Shown here: positions 24,475 to 32,265 of the stretch, piece after piece
Numbering within the stretch: position 1 is the stretch's first letter
How the letters are laid out: each line of letters starts with the position of its first letter
DNA from: Clostridiales bacterium
Lineage (GTDB): Bacteria > Bacillota > Clostridia > Oscillospirales > Oscillospiraceae
NCBI GenBank assembly: GCA_004556965.1
Contig: SFFE01000002.1
Location: 248,001-312,000 of the forward strand
Length of the DNA: 64,000 nucleotides
Direction of reading: 5' to 3'
Translations under genes and position numbers: made by a program
The notes under the pieces: generated by a model
Databases searched by the model: none
What the model was told of the DNA's origin: nothing
The model's input: the letters and a program-made list of their open reading frames with translations, nothing else

Positions 24475-24930
24475 TCATGCCAGGGAAACGCCCTCCAGCG
24501 TCAACAGCGCCTTTTTCAAGGCCAGCCCGCCGGCGTAGCCGGTCAGACTTCCGTTCGCGCCGATGACGCGGTGGCAGGGAATGAGGATGGCGATGGGATT
24601 TCGGTTGTTTGCCATGCCAACGGCGCGGCAGGCCTTCGGATTGCCCACGGCTGCGGCAATTTGCGCATAGGTGCGCGTTTCCCCGAAGGGAATGGCGCGC
24701 AGCGCGTCCCAGACGGCGCGCTGAAACGGCGTCCCTTTTGGGGCGAGCGGGAGATCAAAGGTCGTGCGTACGCCCGCGAAATACGCCTGAAGCTGCGCTT
24801 CAGCCTCGTCCAGAAGGGGAGAGACGTCATTTGCGCCGGGCGCGCCGCCAAAGCGCAAGCCGGTGATCTGACAGGCTTCCTCCGTCAGCGTCAGTGCGCC
24901 GATGGGCGAAACAATCGTTCGTGTTTTCAT
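24475..24930 (-). CDS. ogt: Methylated-DNA--protein-cysteine methyltransferase
   Basis: The 151-residue protein accepts methyl groups from O6-methylguanine on its active cysteine. The invariant IPCHRVIGANGSLTGYAGG motif is present, preceded by GTPFQRAVWDALRAIPFGETRTY. The domain layout is the Ada C-terminal half alone. It starts 3 nt after the stop of the upstream hypothetical gene, so the two form an operon. Confidence 0.96.
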   Translation of the reverse strand: MKTRTIVSPIGALTLTEEACQITGLRFGGAPGANDVSPLLDEAEAQLQAYFAGVRTTFDLPLAPKGTPFQRAVWDALRAIPFGETRTYAQIAAAVGNPKACRAVGMANNRNPIAILIPCHRVIGANGSLTGYAGGLALKKALLTLEGVSLA

Positions 24931-24933
24931 CGT

Positions 24934-25341
24934 TCATCCATCCAAAGAGAGATTGTCAATACCGTTTTTCTCAAATTCATCCAGATAGGCGTCCATACGC
25001 GCGGCCAGCTCCGGATCCTCTTCCGGTGTGCTGTCGATGCAGTTGAGATCGCGGCGCGCCAGTTCCTCGGCCAGAATGTCGAAGAACACTGCGTCCTCAT
25101 AGTCGGCGATCGCCTCGTGAATGCCGCCGTTTTCGTAGGCGTTGGAGGGGAAAATATGTCCGTGCCAGCGTGTGATCAGGGCGTTCATCCCGTTTTTCGC
25201 GCACAGCGCGAACAGCTTCTCCTGAATGATGTCATAGTCCTCAAACCGATCCTCGCCCCGCGTGGAGTTGAGCACCCAGTTGCCGATGTAGACCAGATCC
25301 AGAAGGCGCCGGAATTCCTTCTCGGTTAGCTCGATATTCAT
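24934..25341 (-). CDS. Hypothetical acidic protein upstream of ogt
   Basis: A 135-residue cytosolic protein (MNIELTEKEFRRLLDLVYIG start, VLNSTRGEDRFEDYDIIQEKLF, then an acidic C-terminus with EEDPELAARMDAYLDEFEKNG). No signal peptide or membrane segment is visible and it is likely mostly helical. ATG 25341 follows GGGAGGG; the frame extends upstream but without another good start. An extended -10 (TGCTATAAT on the minus strand, 25440-25445) lies about 100 nt upstream. I do not recognise the family. Confidence 0.75.
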   Translation of the reverse strand: MNIELTEKEFRRLLDLVYIGNWVLNSTRGEDRFEDYDIIQEKLFALCAKNGMNALITRWHGHIFPSNAYENGGIHEAIADYEDAVFFDILAEELARRDLNCIDSTPEEDPELAARMDAYLDEFEKNGIDNLSLDG

Positions 25342-25481
25342 GTTTCGCCGTCCCTCCCGACAGGAAGTGCGAGCGCGCCCGGACTTCCGAAAAATGTACA
25401 TCCGCTGCGCTGTGCCGCCGCGGATGCCGCCTCGCTTTCATTATAGCAGAGCATCCGGCGAAATTCCACACCAATTTTCTG

Positions 25482-25510
25482 TTGTAAAATTTGCGAGATT
25501 GGCTTATTAT
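25482..25510 (+). promoter_or_regulatory. Promoter of the DUF1934-argS operon
   Basis: -35 TTGTAA (25482-25487), 17-nt spacer, -10 TATTAT (25505-25510), in an AT-rich gap between divergent genes. Confidence 0.5.
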
Positions 25511-25617
25511 ATAAAAATTGGGGTAATCATTCCCGCAGCGCTGCAAAAGCGCGGCGAAACCGGCCAAATGCCGGGTATGAAAAATATTTTGCCGCCCACG
25601 CGGCGGACTGGAGTACC

Positions 25618-26049
25618 ATGAAGAAGGTTATCATCAAGATCGTCGGCTCGCAGGCTGACGATGCGGCGCAGGAGCCGGAGGAACTGGCCGAGTTCACCAC
25701 GGAAGGCCGATACATCTGTGCCGACGGGTGCGGCTCATTCACGTATCAGGAGAGCGAGCTGACCGGTATGGACGGCACGCGCACCACGATCGAATTCACG
25801 CCGCGCTCCGCCATGCTGACGCGCGAGGGCACGGTGAACAGCCGCATGTATTTTGTCCGCGGCCAGAAGAATACATTCCTGTACGAAACGCCGTATGGCA
25901 CCGCGACCGTCGGGCTGGAGACGCAGCGCTACCGCTCAACGCTCTCCGAGCACGGCGGCGAGCTGGAGATCGGATATGTGGTGGATTTTGACCACGCCTT
26001 TGTCGGCCGCAACCAGCTCAAGATCAACATCACAGAACAGAGAGGATAA
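25618..26049 (+). CDS. DUF1934 (YwiB-like) beta-barrel protein
   Basis: The 143-residue protein is rich in beta-strand-like alternation (TRTTIEFTPRSAMLTREGTV, FLYETPYGTATVGLETQRYR and the end GGELEIGYVVDFDHAFVGRNQLKINI abridged) and fits the DUF1934 family. In Bacillus the homologue YwiB also precedes argS, so the gene pairing is conserved. Function is unknown. It is 6 nt upstream of argS. Confidence 0.85.
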   Translation: MKKVIIKIVGSQADDAAQEPEELAEFTTEGRYICADGCGSFTYQESELTGMDGTRTTIEFTPRSAMLTREGTVNSRMYFVRGQKNTFLYETPYGTATVGLETQRYRSTLSEHGGELEIGYVVDFDHAFVGRNQLKINITEQRG

Positions 26050-26055
26050 ACGACT

Positions 26056-27753
26056 ATGGCCAACAGAATCGAACAGGCAAAACAGGCGCTTGACCAGCTC
26101 ATCGCCGAGGCATACGCACGCGCGGCGGAGCAGGGCGCACTGCCGGCGGGCGCGGAGATCCGCGGCTCGGTGGAGCAGCCGAAGGACGCCGCGAACGGGG
26201 ACTTCGCCGCCAACCACGCCATGGCCTCTGCCAAGGCGCTGCACATGTCGCCGCGCAAGATCGCCGAGGCGATCGCCGCGCACATGGAGCTGCAGAACAC
26301 GTGGTTTTCCACGGTTGAGGTCGCGGGACCGGGCTTTTTGAACTTCCGCCTGTCCGCGCGCTGGTATGCGGACGTTCTGGCGGCGGTAGAGACCGAAGGC
26401 GCGGACTTTGGCCGCACGGATGACGGCCGCGGCGAGAAGGTCATGGTCGAGTTCGTCTCCGCGAATCCCACGGGGCCGATGACCATCGGCAACGCACGCG
26501 GCGGCGTGTTGGGCGACGCGCTGGCGTCCGTGCTCGACCGCGCGGGCTACGACGTATGGCGCGAGTTTTACGTGAACGACGCCGGCAATCAGGTGGATCT
26601 TTTCGGTAAGTCCATCGAGGCGCGCTATCTCCAGCTCCTTCAGGGCGAGGACGCCGTGGAATTCCCGGACAATGGCTACCATGGCGACGACATCCGCGAG
26701 CTGGCGCGGCTGATCTATGAGCGCGACGGCGACAAGTACCTCACCATGCCGAGCGAGGCGCGCTGCGCCGCGTTCGTGGCGTTCGGCCTGCCGTACAACA
26801 TCGCGCGCATGCAGCGCGACCTGGAGCGTTACCGCATTCACTTTGACCAGTGGTTTTTGGAGAGCAGCCTGCACGAATCCGGCTACGTGGCTGAGACGGT
26901 GCAGCTTCTGACCGACGCGGGCCTGACCTATGAGAAGGACGGCGCACTCTGGCTGAAGAACACCGAGCTTGGCGCGGACAAGGACGAGGTTCTGCGCCGC
27001 TCCAACGGCTTTTATACGTACTACGCGGTGGACATCGCATACCACCGCAACAAGTTCATTGAGCGCGGCTTTGACCGCGTGATCGACGTCTGGGGCGCGG
27101 ACCACCATGGTCACGCTGTGCGCTTCGCCGCAACGATGAAGGCGCCCGCGCTGGGACTGGAAGGGCGGAAGCTCGACTTCCTCATCATGCAGATGGTGCG
27201 CCTTGTGCGCGGCGATGAGATCGTCAAGGTCTCCAAGCGCACCGGCAAAGCGCTGACGCTGGCTGACCTCATGGACGAGATCGGCGTGGACGCCTGCCGC
27301 TTCTTCTTCAACGCCAAGCCCGATACACATCTGGAGTTCGACCTGGATCTCGCCGTCCGGCAGGACAGCGAAAATCCGGTGTACTATGTCCAGTATGCGC
27401 ACGCGCGCATCTGCACGCTGATCGCCGCGCTGGCGGAGGCCGGCCATGCCGTGCCGGAGACAGGGAAGATCGACGCGGCGCTGCTGGAGACCGAGCAGGA
27501 GCGCGCGCTCATTAAGCAGATTGCCGTTCTGCCGGAGGAGATCCGCCTTGCCGCGCGGGATTACGATCCCAGCCGCATCAACCGCTACGCGATCGAGCTG
27601 GCCGCCCGGTTCCACCGGTTCTACAACGCCTGCCGCATCAAGGACGCGGAGCCGGACGTTCTGGCCGCGCGGCTGAAGCTCGCAGACACGACGCGTCAGG
27701 TGCTGGAAAACGCCATGTCCATCATCGGCGTGGACGCACCGGAGAAGATGTAA
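26056..27753 (+). CDS. argS: Arginyl-tRNA synthetase
   Basis: The 565-residue class I enzyme charges tRNA-Arg. Domains in order: the N-terminal Add1 domain, the catalytic core with ANPTGPMTIGNARGG where the HIGH motif is expected, the KMSKS-like EIVKVSKRTGKAL, and a DALR anticodon-binding domain ending with LVLADTTRQ-like KLADTTRQVLENAMSIIGVDAPEKM (abridged). The HIGH motif reads TIGN, so both histidines are replaced. The second change (N) is common in this family, the first (T) less so. Length is normal and codon use matches its neighbours. Confidence 0.97.
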   Translation: MANRIEQAKQALDQLIAEAYARAAEQGALPAGAEIRGSVEQPKDAANGDFAANHAMASAKALHMSPRKIAEAIAAHMELQNTWFSTVEVAGPGFLNFRLSARWYADVLAAVETEGADFGRTDDGRGEKVMVEFVSANPTGPMTIGNARGGVLGDALASVLDRAGYDVWREFYVNDAGNQVDLFGKSIEARYLQLLQGEDAVEFPDNGYHGDDIRELARLIYERDGDKYLTMPSEARCAAFVAFGLPYNIARMQRDLERYRIHFDQWFLESSLHESGYVAETVQLLTDAGLTYEKDGALWLKNTELGADKDEVLRRSNGFYTYYAVDIAYHRNKFIERGFDRVIDVWGADHHGHAVRFAATMKAPALGLEGRKLDFLIMQMVRLVRGDEIVKVSKRTGKALTLADLMDEIGVDACRFFFNAKPDTHLEFDLDLAVRQDSENPVYYVQYAHARICTLIAALAEAGHAVPETGKIDAALLETEQERALIKQIAVLPEEIRLAARDYDPSRINRYAIELAARFHRFYNACRIKDAEPDVLAARLKLADTTRQVLENAMSIIGVDAPEKM

Positions 27754-27784
27754 AAATACATTTTGCCAAGAAAACCTCGTAGAG

Positions 27785-27984
27785 TTTCGCCGCTCGGAAG
27801 CGGCGAAAGAAAATTCAATCATTTTCTCCGGCGACATGCGCGTCGGAGAAAATACTTCTCGGCCTACAAACGTGCGCGCCCTTGGCGCGTGCGTTGCAGG
27901 AGGCCGCAATCTCTTCTTCAAAAAAGTGCTTGCACTTTTTTGACAAAGTCAAAAACACGCTCACAGAACCGTGAGCGTGTTTTT
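27785..27984. repeat. Cluster of six hairpins after argS
   Basis: Consecutive inverted repeats: TTTCGCCGCT/AGCGGCGAAA (27785-27808), ATTTTCTCCG/CGGAGAAAAT (27821-27853), CGCGCC/GGCGCG (27875-27889), AAAAAAGTGC/GCACTTTTTT (27920-27941), TTTGAC/GTCAAA (27939-27953) and a 14-bp stem AAAAACACGCTCAC with its complement (27951-27984) followed by T. The last is a good bidirectional terminator for argS; the others exceed what termination needs and look like an intergenic repeat unit. Confidence 0.7.
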
Positions 27985-28196
27985 GAAGAGAGAGCAAAGA
28001 TAAGAAGAGAAAAGATTGGAAAATGGAGTCACAATCGAGTTAATTATTTAACTAACAACTGTGATTATTTTATAACACAGTATTTCGCGTTTGTAAAGAG
28101 GAAATTCTTATTTTTTTTGATTTTTTCGAGATGATAGAAAAGAAGCGGCTGGTGTGGGTGCGCTTTGTGCAGATTGCATACTCTGATCCAGGCCGC
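27985..28196. other. AT-rich gap between the argS hairpins and spmB
   Basis: About 210 nt, clearly AT-rich at 28000-28130 compared with the flanking genes. No ORF with a ribosome binding site was found. Near the spmB end, GCGGC (28146-28150) and GCCGC (28192-28196) could form a weak terminator stem for the minus-strand spm genes, with a TTCTTTTCT tract after it. Confidence 0.4.
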
Positions 28197-28721
28197 TCAT
28201 GCAAACCAGAAATACCGGACGATCAGGGCGGCGGTGCAAAAACCAATGAAGTCGGCGCACAGGGCGGCCGGGATGGCCCAGCGGCTTTTGCGGATGCCGC
28301 ATGCGCCGAGATACACGGCCAGAACATAGAATGTGGTCTCGGTAGATCCCATCATGACGGCTGCGGTGCGCCCGATGCGGGAATCCGCGCCGTACTGCGT
28401 AATCAGATCGGTAGCGGCGGCGAGCGCGCCGCTGCCGCTGATGGGGCGCACCAGCATCAGAATCGTTGTCTCCGGCGGGATGCCCAAACGTTCCAGAACG
28501 GGCGAAACCAGCGCTGTGAGCGCGTCGAGCGCCCCGGAGGCACGTAGCATACTCACACCTGTGAGAAGTGCCACCAACGACGGAAAAATGCGCGCCACGG
28601 TCTTCATGCCGTCCGCTGCGCCGTCGGTCAGCGCGGTGAACACATCGGTGCCGGTCAGCACACCGAAAAGCCCGACTGCACTCAGAATCAGCGGGACAGC
28701 CAGCAGCAGCGCGGTGCTCAT
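28197..28721 (-). CDS. spmB: Spore maturation protein SpmB
   Basis: SpmB is a nucleoside-transporter-gate-like membrane protein needed with SpmA for proper spore core dehydration. The 174-residue protein has VTAL-like repeats of hydrophobic segments, RIFPSLVALLTGVSMLRASG and MLVRPISGSGALAA...MMGSTETTFYVLAVYLGA. The ATG at 28721 overlaps the spmA stop (ATGA). A GTG two codons earlier is possible. Confidence 0.93.
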   Translation of the reverse strand: MSTALLLAVPLILSAVGLFGVLTGTDVFTALTDGAADGMKTVARIFPSLVALLTGVSMLRASGALDALTALVSPVLERLGIPPETTILMLVRPISGSGALAAATDLITQYGADSRIGRTAAVMMGSTETTFYVLAVYLGACGIRKSRWAIPAALCADFIGFCTAALIVRYFWFA

Positions 28722-29269
28722 CGCCACAGCCGGGACAGCAGCTTTCCGGCCAGAAGCCCCGCCGTTACGGAGCAGAGCGAGGTAATCCAGACGGCGGGCA
28801 GAATGTCATAAGGCACGGCGGCGCCGGCGGTCTCGCGCACGGATGCGATCGTGACGGGCAGCAATTGAATGGACGCGGTGTTGAGCACCACGAGCAGGCA
28901 AAGCTCGTCGGTCGCCGTTTTGCCGTGCGCGTCGAGCGCCATGGCCTGTGCCGCGCGGATGCCGGCGGGAGTCGCTGCGTTGCCGAGACCGAGCAGGTTG
29001 GCGCTGACGTTCATGGAGAGCGCATCAAGCGTATCCTCCGAACGGGCGGCTTTGGGAAACAGCCGCCGCAGCACGGGGCGCAGCAGGCGGGACAGGCGCG
29101 CCGAAAGCCCGCTGCGCCGCATGACTTCCATCACGCCGGACCACAGGCAGATCATGCCGCCGACGCTCAGACAAAACTCCACTGCCTGCCGGATACCCTG
29201 CGCTGCAGCGCCTCCGACGGCTGCTGCCCGGCCGGTTGCAGCTCCGTAGAGCAGCGAAATACACACCAT
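28718..29269 (-). CDS. spmA: Spore maturation protein SpmA (start uncertain)
   Basis: SpmA works with SpmB in spore maturation. Recognisable are YGAATGRAAAVGGAAAQGIRQAV, LSVGGMICLWSGVMEVM, SMNVSANLLGLGNAATPAGI and the C-terminal VWITSLCSVTAGLLAGKLL. From the first usable ATG (29269) it is 183 residues, about 15 short of the family. In-frame codons upstream read ALSIIWVG, as in homologues, but the frame then meets a run of eight G (29304-29311, minus strand) with no start codon. Losing one G would join it to a GTG at 29330. Confidence 0.9.
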   Translation of the reverse strand: MVCISLLYGAATGRAAAVGGAAAQGIRQAVEFCLSVGGMICLWSGVMEVMRRSGLSARLSRLLRPVLRRLFPKAARSEDTLDALSMNVSANLLGLGNAATPAGIRAAQAMALDAHGKTATDELCLLVVLNTASIQLLPVTIASVRETAGAAVPYDILPAVWITSLCSVTAGLLAGKLLSRLWR

Positions 29270-29412
29270 TCCAACCCAGATGATCGACAGCGCCGTGGCG
29301 CATCCCCCCCCAAACGCGGTGATTATTCACAGAAAAATACTATGTTCTGGTACTTGAAAATATGCAGAACAGAGAAACATCAAAAAAACATGAAATTTCA
29401 TAAACAAAATTG

Positions 29413-29440
29413 TTGACTTTTTGACATAGATTGGTATACT
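29413..29440 (+). promoter_or_regulatory. Promoter of the AbrB-type regulator
   Basis: -35 TTGACT (29413-29418), 16-nt spacer, -10 TATACT (29435-29440). The leader is about 80 nt with AAGGAGGAA just before the ATG. The surrounding 29330-29450 region is AT-rich. Confidence 0.65.
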
Positions 29441-29526
29441 AAGGTTGTGTCAAAAAAAGTAGAGCAGCGGGAACTTGTGTCGAATTTTGTCGTTTTCCGC
29501 TGTTGTTTCTAAGGAGGAACCCCCAC

Positions 29527-29772
29527 ATGAAATCTACCGGTATTGTTCGTAAAGTTGACGAGCTCGGCCGCATTGTGCTGCCCATCGAGCTGAGAAGAAC
29601 CCTTGGAATCGAGGAGAAGGATCGCATCGAGATCTTTGTCGACGGTGAGTCCATCATCCTGCGCAAGTATCAGCCGGCGTGCATCTTCTGCGACAACGCA
29701 AGAGACATCATCAACTACAAGGGCAAGAACATCTGCCCCGAGTGCATCAAGGCGATGAACGCGAAGCTCTGA
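29527..29772 (+). CDS. AbrB/SpoVT-type transition-state regulator with zinc pair
   Basis: The 81-residue protein has a swapped-hairpin AbrB DNA-binding domain at residues 1-50 (STGIVRKVDELGRIVLPIELR, RTLGIEEKDRIEIFVDGE). A short tail follows with two CxxC pairs, CIFC and CPEC, 18 residues apart, likely binding zinc. AbrB homologues repress transition-phase and sporulation genes; the targets here are not known. The ATG at 29527 follows AAGGAGGAA. Its neighbours are sporulation genes (spmAB). Confidence 0.92.
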   Translation: MKSTGIVRKVDELGRIVLPIELRRTLGIEEKDRIEIFVDGESIILRKYQPACIFCDNARDIINYKGKNICPECIKAMNAKL

Positions 29773-29795
29773 GCTGGATCCCAAACGGAGTACGC

Positions 29796-29826
29796 AAAAA
29801 AGGCGGTGGAGGCATCGCCTTTTTCG
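29796..29826 (+). terminator. Terminator of the AbrB-type gene
   Basis: Stem AAAAAGGCG/CGCCTTTTT with a 10-nt loop, followed by CG; it lies about 25 nt after the stop. Confidence 0.7.
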
Positions 29827-29855
29827 TGCGCGCATTTGGCATACAGACGGAAGCA

Positions 29856-30030
29856 AAAAATTCCCGCTGCAAGCTGCAGCGGGAATTTTTACTATGCTTT
29901 TTTTGCATAGCAAAAATGAAAATGTGCCATTTCCTCGCCCCTTCGGGGCAATCGGAAATGATGCACAAAACTTCACGCGCATCCGCATTTGCCCGTTTTC
30001 GTGGCGCACTGCAAAGTCACGTGAAGTTTT
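29856..30030. repeat. Array of nested palindromes between abrB-type gene and cysS
   Basis: Four elements follow each other. (1) A perfect 16-bp hairpin with loop AGC (29856-29890). (2) CTATGC-T7-GCATAG (29892-29910). (3) A three-step stem TGTGC/GCACA, CATTTCC/GGAAATG, GCCCC/GGGGC (29923-29967). (4) AAAACTTCACG (29967-29977) with CGTGAAGTTTT (30020-30030) around a 42-nt loop. The last lies just past the cysS stop and may be its terminator. The whole 260-nt gap holds no ORF. Confidence 0.65.
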
Positions 30031-30036
30031 ATAGAT

Positions 30037-31446
30037 TCAGACTTTTTTCCACTTGACGCCCTGCGGGGTGTCTTCCAAAACAATGCCCTGCGCCTTCAGC
30101 TCGTCGCGGATGCGGTCGGCCTCGGCCCAGTTCTTGGCCTTACGCGCTTCCTGCCGCGCGGCGATCTTCGCTTCGATCTCAGCGGCCAGATCGTCCCCGG
30201 CGGCGTACTCGCCGAACGGGATGCCCAGCACGTCGCACAGCTCCAGGAATATGCTTCTGCACGTCTCGGCCAGCGCCTTGGTCGGGTAGGCGGCGGGGGA
30301 GACGGCGCTGTTGATGTCGCGCACCATCTCAAAAATGACGGAGATCGCGTCGGCGGTGTTGAAATCGTCGTCCATCACGTCGTCAAATTTCTTGCGGTAG
30401 CGGTCCAGCCCCGCGGCGAAGGCGGCTTCACTGTCGGTCATGGCGCCGTCTTTGCCGTTGGCGGCGAAGAAGTCCAGATTGCTCTTGGCGGTGCGCAGAC
30501 GCTCCAGCGCGGCCTTGGCCTGCATGAGAATCTCGCCGGAGTAGTTCAGCGGGCTGCGGTAATGGCTCATGAGCATGAACATGCGGATGCAGTCGTAGCC
30601 ATAGGCTTCAGCGGCCTCGCGCACGGTGAAGAAGTTGCCGAGCGACTTGGACATCTTCTTGTTGTCGATGTTGATAAAGCCGTTGTGCAGCCAGTAGTGG
30701 ACGAACTTACAGCCGTTGGCGGCCTCAGACTGGGCGATCTCGTTCTCATGGTGCGGGAAGGCAAGGTCGCTGCCGCCGCAGTGGATGTCGATGGTCTTGC
30801 CCAGATAACGGTTGGACATGGCGGAGCACTCGATGTGCCAGCCGGGGCGGCCCTTGCCCCACGGGGAATCCCAGTACGGCTCGCCGGGCTTGGCGGCCTT
30901 CCAGAGCGCGAAGTCCAGCGGATTTTCCTTGATGTCGTTCACGTCGATGCGCGCGCCGGACTGCAGATCCTCGATCGGCTGGTGGCTGAGCTTGCCGTAG
31001 TCCTGGAACTTCAGCGTGCGGTAGTATACGTCGCCGTCGACGGCGTAGGCATAGCCCTTGTCGATGAGCGTGGTGATGATGTCGATGATCTGCGAAATGT
31101 TCTCGGTGGCCTTCGGGTGAACGGTCGCCTCATGCACGCCGAGTGCGTGGGCGTCGGTGAAGTACTCGTCGATGTATTTCTTTGCGATCTCCTCGCTCGT
31201 GACGCCCTCTTCGTTGGCGCGCTTGATGATTTTGTCGTCCACGTCGGTGAAGTTCTGCACGAACGTCACATCGTAGCCGCGGTATTCCAGATAGCGGCGC
31301 AGCACGTCAAACATGATGATCGGACGCGCGTTGCCGACGTGGATGTAGTTATACACCGTGGGGCCGCAGGCGTACATGCGCACCTTGCCCGGCTCGATGG
31401 GGACGAACTCCTCTTTCTGCATGGTCATGGTGTTGTAAAGCTTCAT
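30037..31446 (-). CDS. cysS: Cysteinyl-tRNA synthetase
   Basis: The 469-residue class I enzyme charges tRNA-Cys. Visible: the zinc ligand and HIGH-type motif in YACGPTVYNYIHVGNARP, the second zinc site around WHIECSAMSNRYLG...HCGGSDLAFPHHENE, and the KMSKS motif KKMSKSLGNFF. The ATG at 31446 follows AAAGGAG. An upstream T-box leader with a TGC specifier controls it. Confidence 0.98.
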   Translation of the reverse strand: MKLYNTMTMQKEEFVPIEPGKVRMYACGPTVYNYIHVGNARPIIMFDVLRRYLEYRGYDVTFVQNFTDVDDKIIKRANEEGVTSEEIAKKYIDEYFTDAHALGVHEATVHPKATENISQIIDIITTLIDKGYAYAVDGDVYYRTLKFQDYGKLSHQPIEDLQSGARIDVNDIKENPLDFALWKAAKPGEPYWDSPWGKGRPGWHIECSAMSNRYLGKTIDIHCGGSDLAFPHHENEIAQSEAANGCKFVHYWLHNGFINIDNKKMSKSLGNFFTVREAAEAYGYDCIRMFMLMSHYRSPLNYSGEILMQAKAALERLRTAKSNLDFFAANGKDGAMTDSEAAFAAGLDRYRKKFDDVMDDDFNTADAISVIFEMVRDINSAVSPAAYPTKALAETCRSIFLELCDVLGIPFGEYAAGDDLAAEIEAKIAARQEARKAKNWAEADRIRDELKAQGIVLEDTPQGVKWKKV

Positions 31447-31469
31447 GGATGCATCTCCTTTGATCGTCA

Positions 31470-31760
31470 AAACTTGTTTCAGGGAACAAAAAAGCCTCCC
31501 ATGCGTCCAATCGCATGAGAGGCGAAATTTCTTTCGCGGTTCCACTCTCGTTTCTCACTCGCTGCTGAAAACAGCCGCACCGTAACGCGGTGCCTTCGGG
31601 CGGGCATTTCCTCCCGCCGCAGCTCCGGGGCGCACGTTCCGCCCCGCGCCGACAGCTCCCTTCCAGCCGTTGAGGAGCCTCTCTGTCTCGGTTCATGGGC
31701 GTACTCTTCCCGTTCATCGCCAGCTTTTCGTATCTTACCACACGTTGTTTGCGCTGTCAA
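31470..31760 (-). promoter_or_regulatory. Cysteine T-box leader of cysS with promoter
   Basis: Read on the minus strand: promoter TTGACA (31760-31755), 17-nt spacer, TAAGAT (31737-31732). Stem I follows with the AGAGTA turn and a candidate specifier TGC (Cys codon, 31634-31632). The T-box core AGAGTGGAACCGCG sits at 31548-31535, and a terminator stem (31523-31512 with 31505-31494) ends in a run of T. Uncharged tRNA-Cys should pair with the specifier and the TGGA bulge and allow readthrough. The assignment of the T-box and terminator is firm; the exact specifier was placed by hand-folding. Confidence 0.93.
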
Positions 31761-31762
31761 GG

Positions 31763-31791
31763 TTGCCCGGCGGCGGAATCTGTGGTACACT
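31763..31791 (+). promoter_or_regulatory. Promoter of the NifX/NifB-like gene
   Basis: -35 TTGCCC (31763-31768), 17-nt spacer, -10 TACACT (31786-31791), immediately divergent from the cysS promoter. Confidence 0.5.
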
Positions 31792-31822
31792 GGCAGCAAA
31801 TCAGCAACCGGGAGGAATGACA

Positions 31823-32230
31823 ATGCGCATTGCAATTACGTATGATCCGGAGACCGGGATGGTCGCGGAGCACTTTGGCCATGCGGAATATTTCAAGCTG
31901 TACACGGAGGACGACGGCGTCGTTTTCACGGATGTGGTGGCCTCACCCGCAAACGGACACAGCGGCGTGACGGCGTTTTTGGCATCGCAGGGCGTGGATG
32001 TGGTCATCTGCGACCGGCTCGGCGAGGAAGCGCGCGACGCGCTGTTTGCGGCTGGCATTGCGGCATTTCCGGGGGCATACGCACCGGCAGACGAGCTGGC
32101 CGTGGCGCTGCTGGAAAACCGCCTGATCTACGAGCCGGACACGAGCTGCGGCTGCCATGGTGACGGCGGCTGTAGCTGTAGCTGTGACGAAGGCTGCAAT
32201 TGCGGAGACGGCTGCGGCTGCCACGAATAA
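31823..32230 (+). CDS. NifX/NifB-like Fe-Mo cofactor-domain protein with Cys-rich tail
   Basis: The 135-residue protein has one dinitrogenase-iron-molybdenum-cofactor domain (RIAITYDPETGMVAEHFGHAEYF, ...GVDVVICDRLGEEARDALFAAGI), a ribonuclease-H-like fold that carries metal clusters. The last 27 residues hold eleven cysteines in CGCHGDGG, CSCSC, CNCG and CGCH groups, unusual for the family and suggesting metal binding. No nitrogenase genes are present. ATG 31823 is 7 nt from GGGAGGA; an in-frame ATG at 31817 is too close. GerMN lipoprotein follows. Confidence 0.85.
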   Translation: MRIAITYDPETGMVAEHFGHAEYFKLYTEDDGVVFTDVVASPANGHSGVTAFLASQGVDVVICDRLGEEARDALFAAGIAAFPGAYAPADELAVALLENRLIYEPDTSCGCHGDGGCSCSCDEGCNCGDGCGCHE

Positions 32231-32265
32231 ATAAACAATCAAAACCACGCAAGGAGGCCAGTACC

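Noticed and set aside
25936..27921. Long minus-strand open frame opposite argS
   Set aside because: No motif or ribosome binding site, while argS is unambiguous.
27785..27984. CRISPR array
   Set aside because: The repeated elements are different inverted repeats, not identical direct repeats with spacers; no cas genes are present.
29025..29330. GTG-started minus-strand frame overlapping spmA
   Set aside because: Its protein has no SpmA similarity after the G8 run; it is useful only to show where a lost G would restore the frame.
31823..32230. Nitrogen fixation locus
   Set aside because: Only a single NifX/NifB-like domain protein is present; no nifHDK or nifB radical-SAM gene is nearby.
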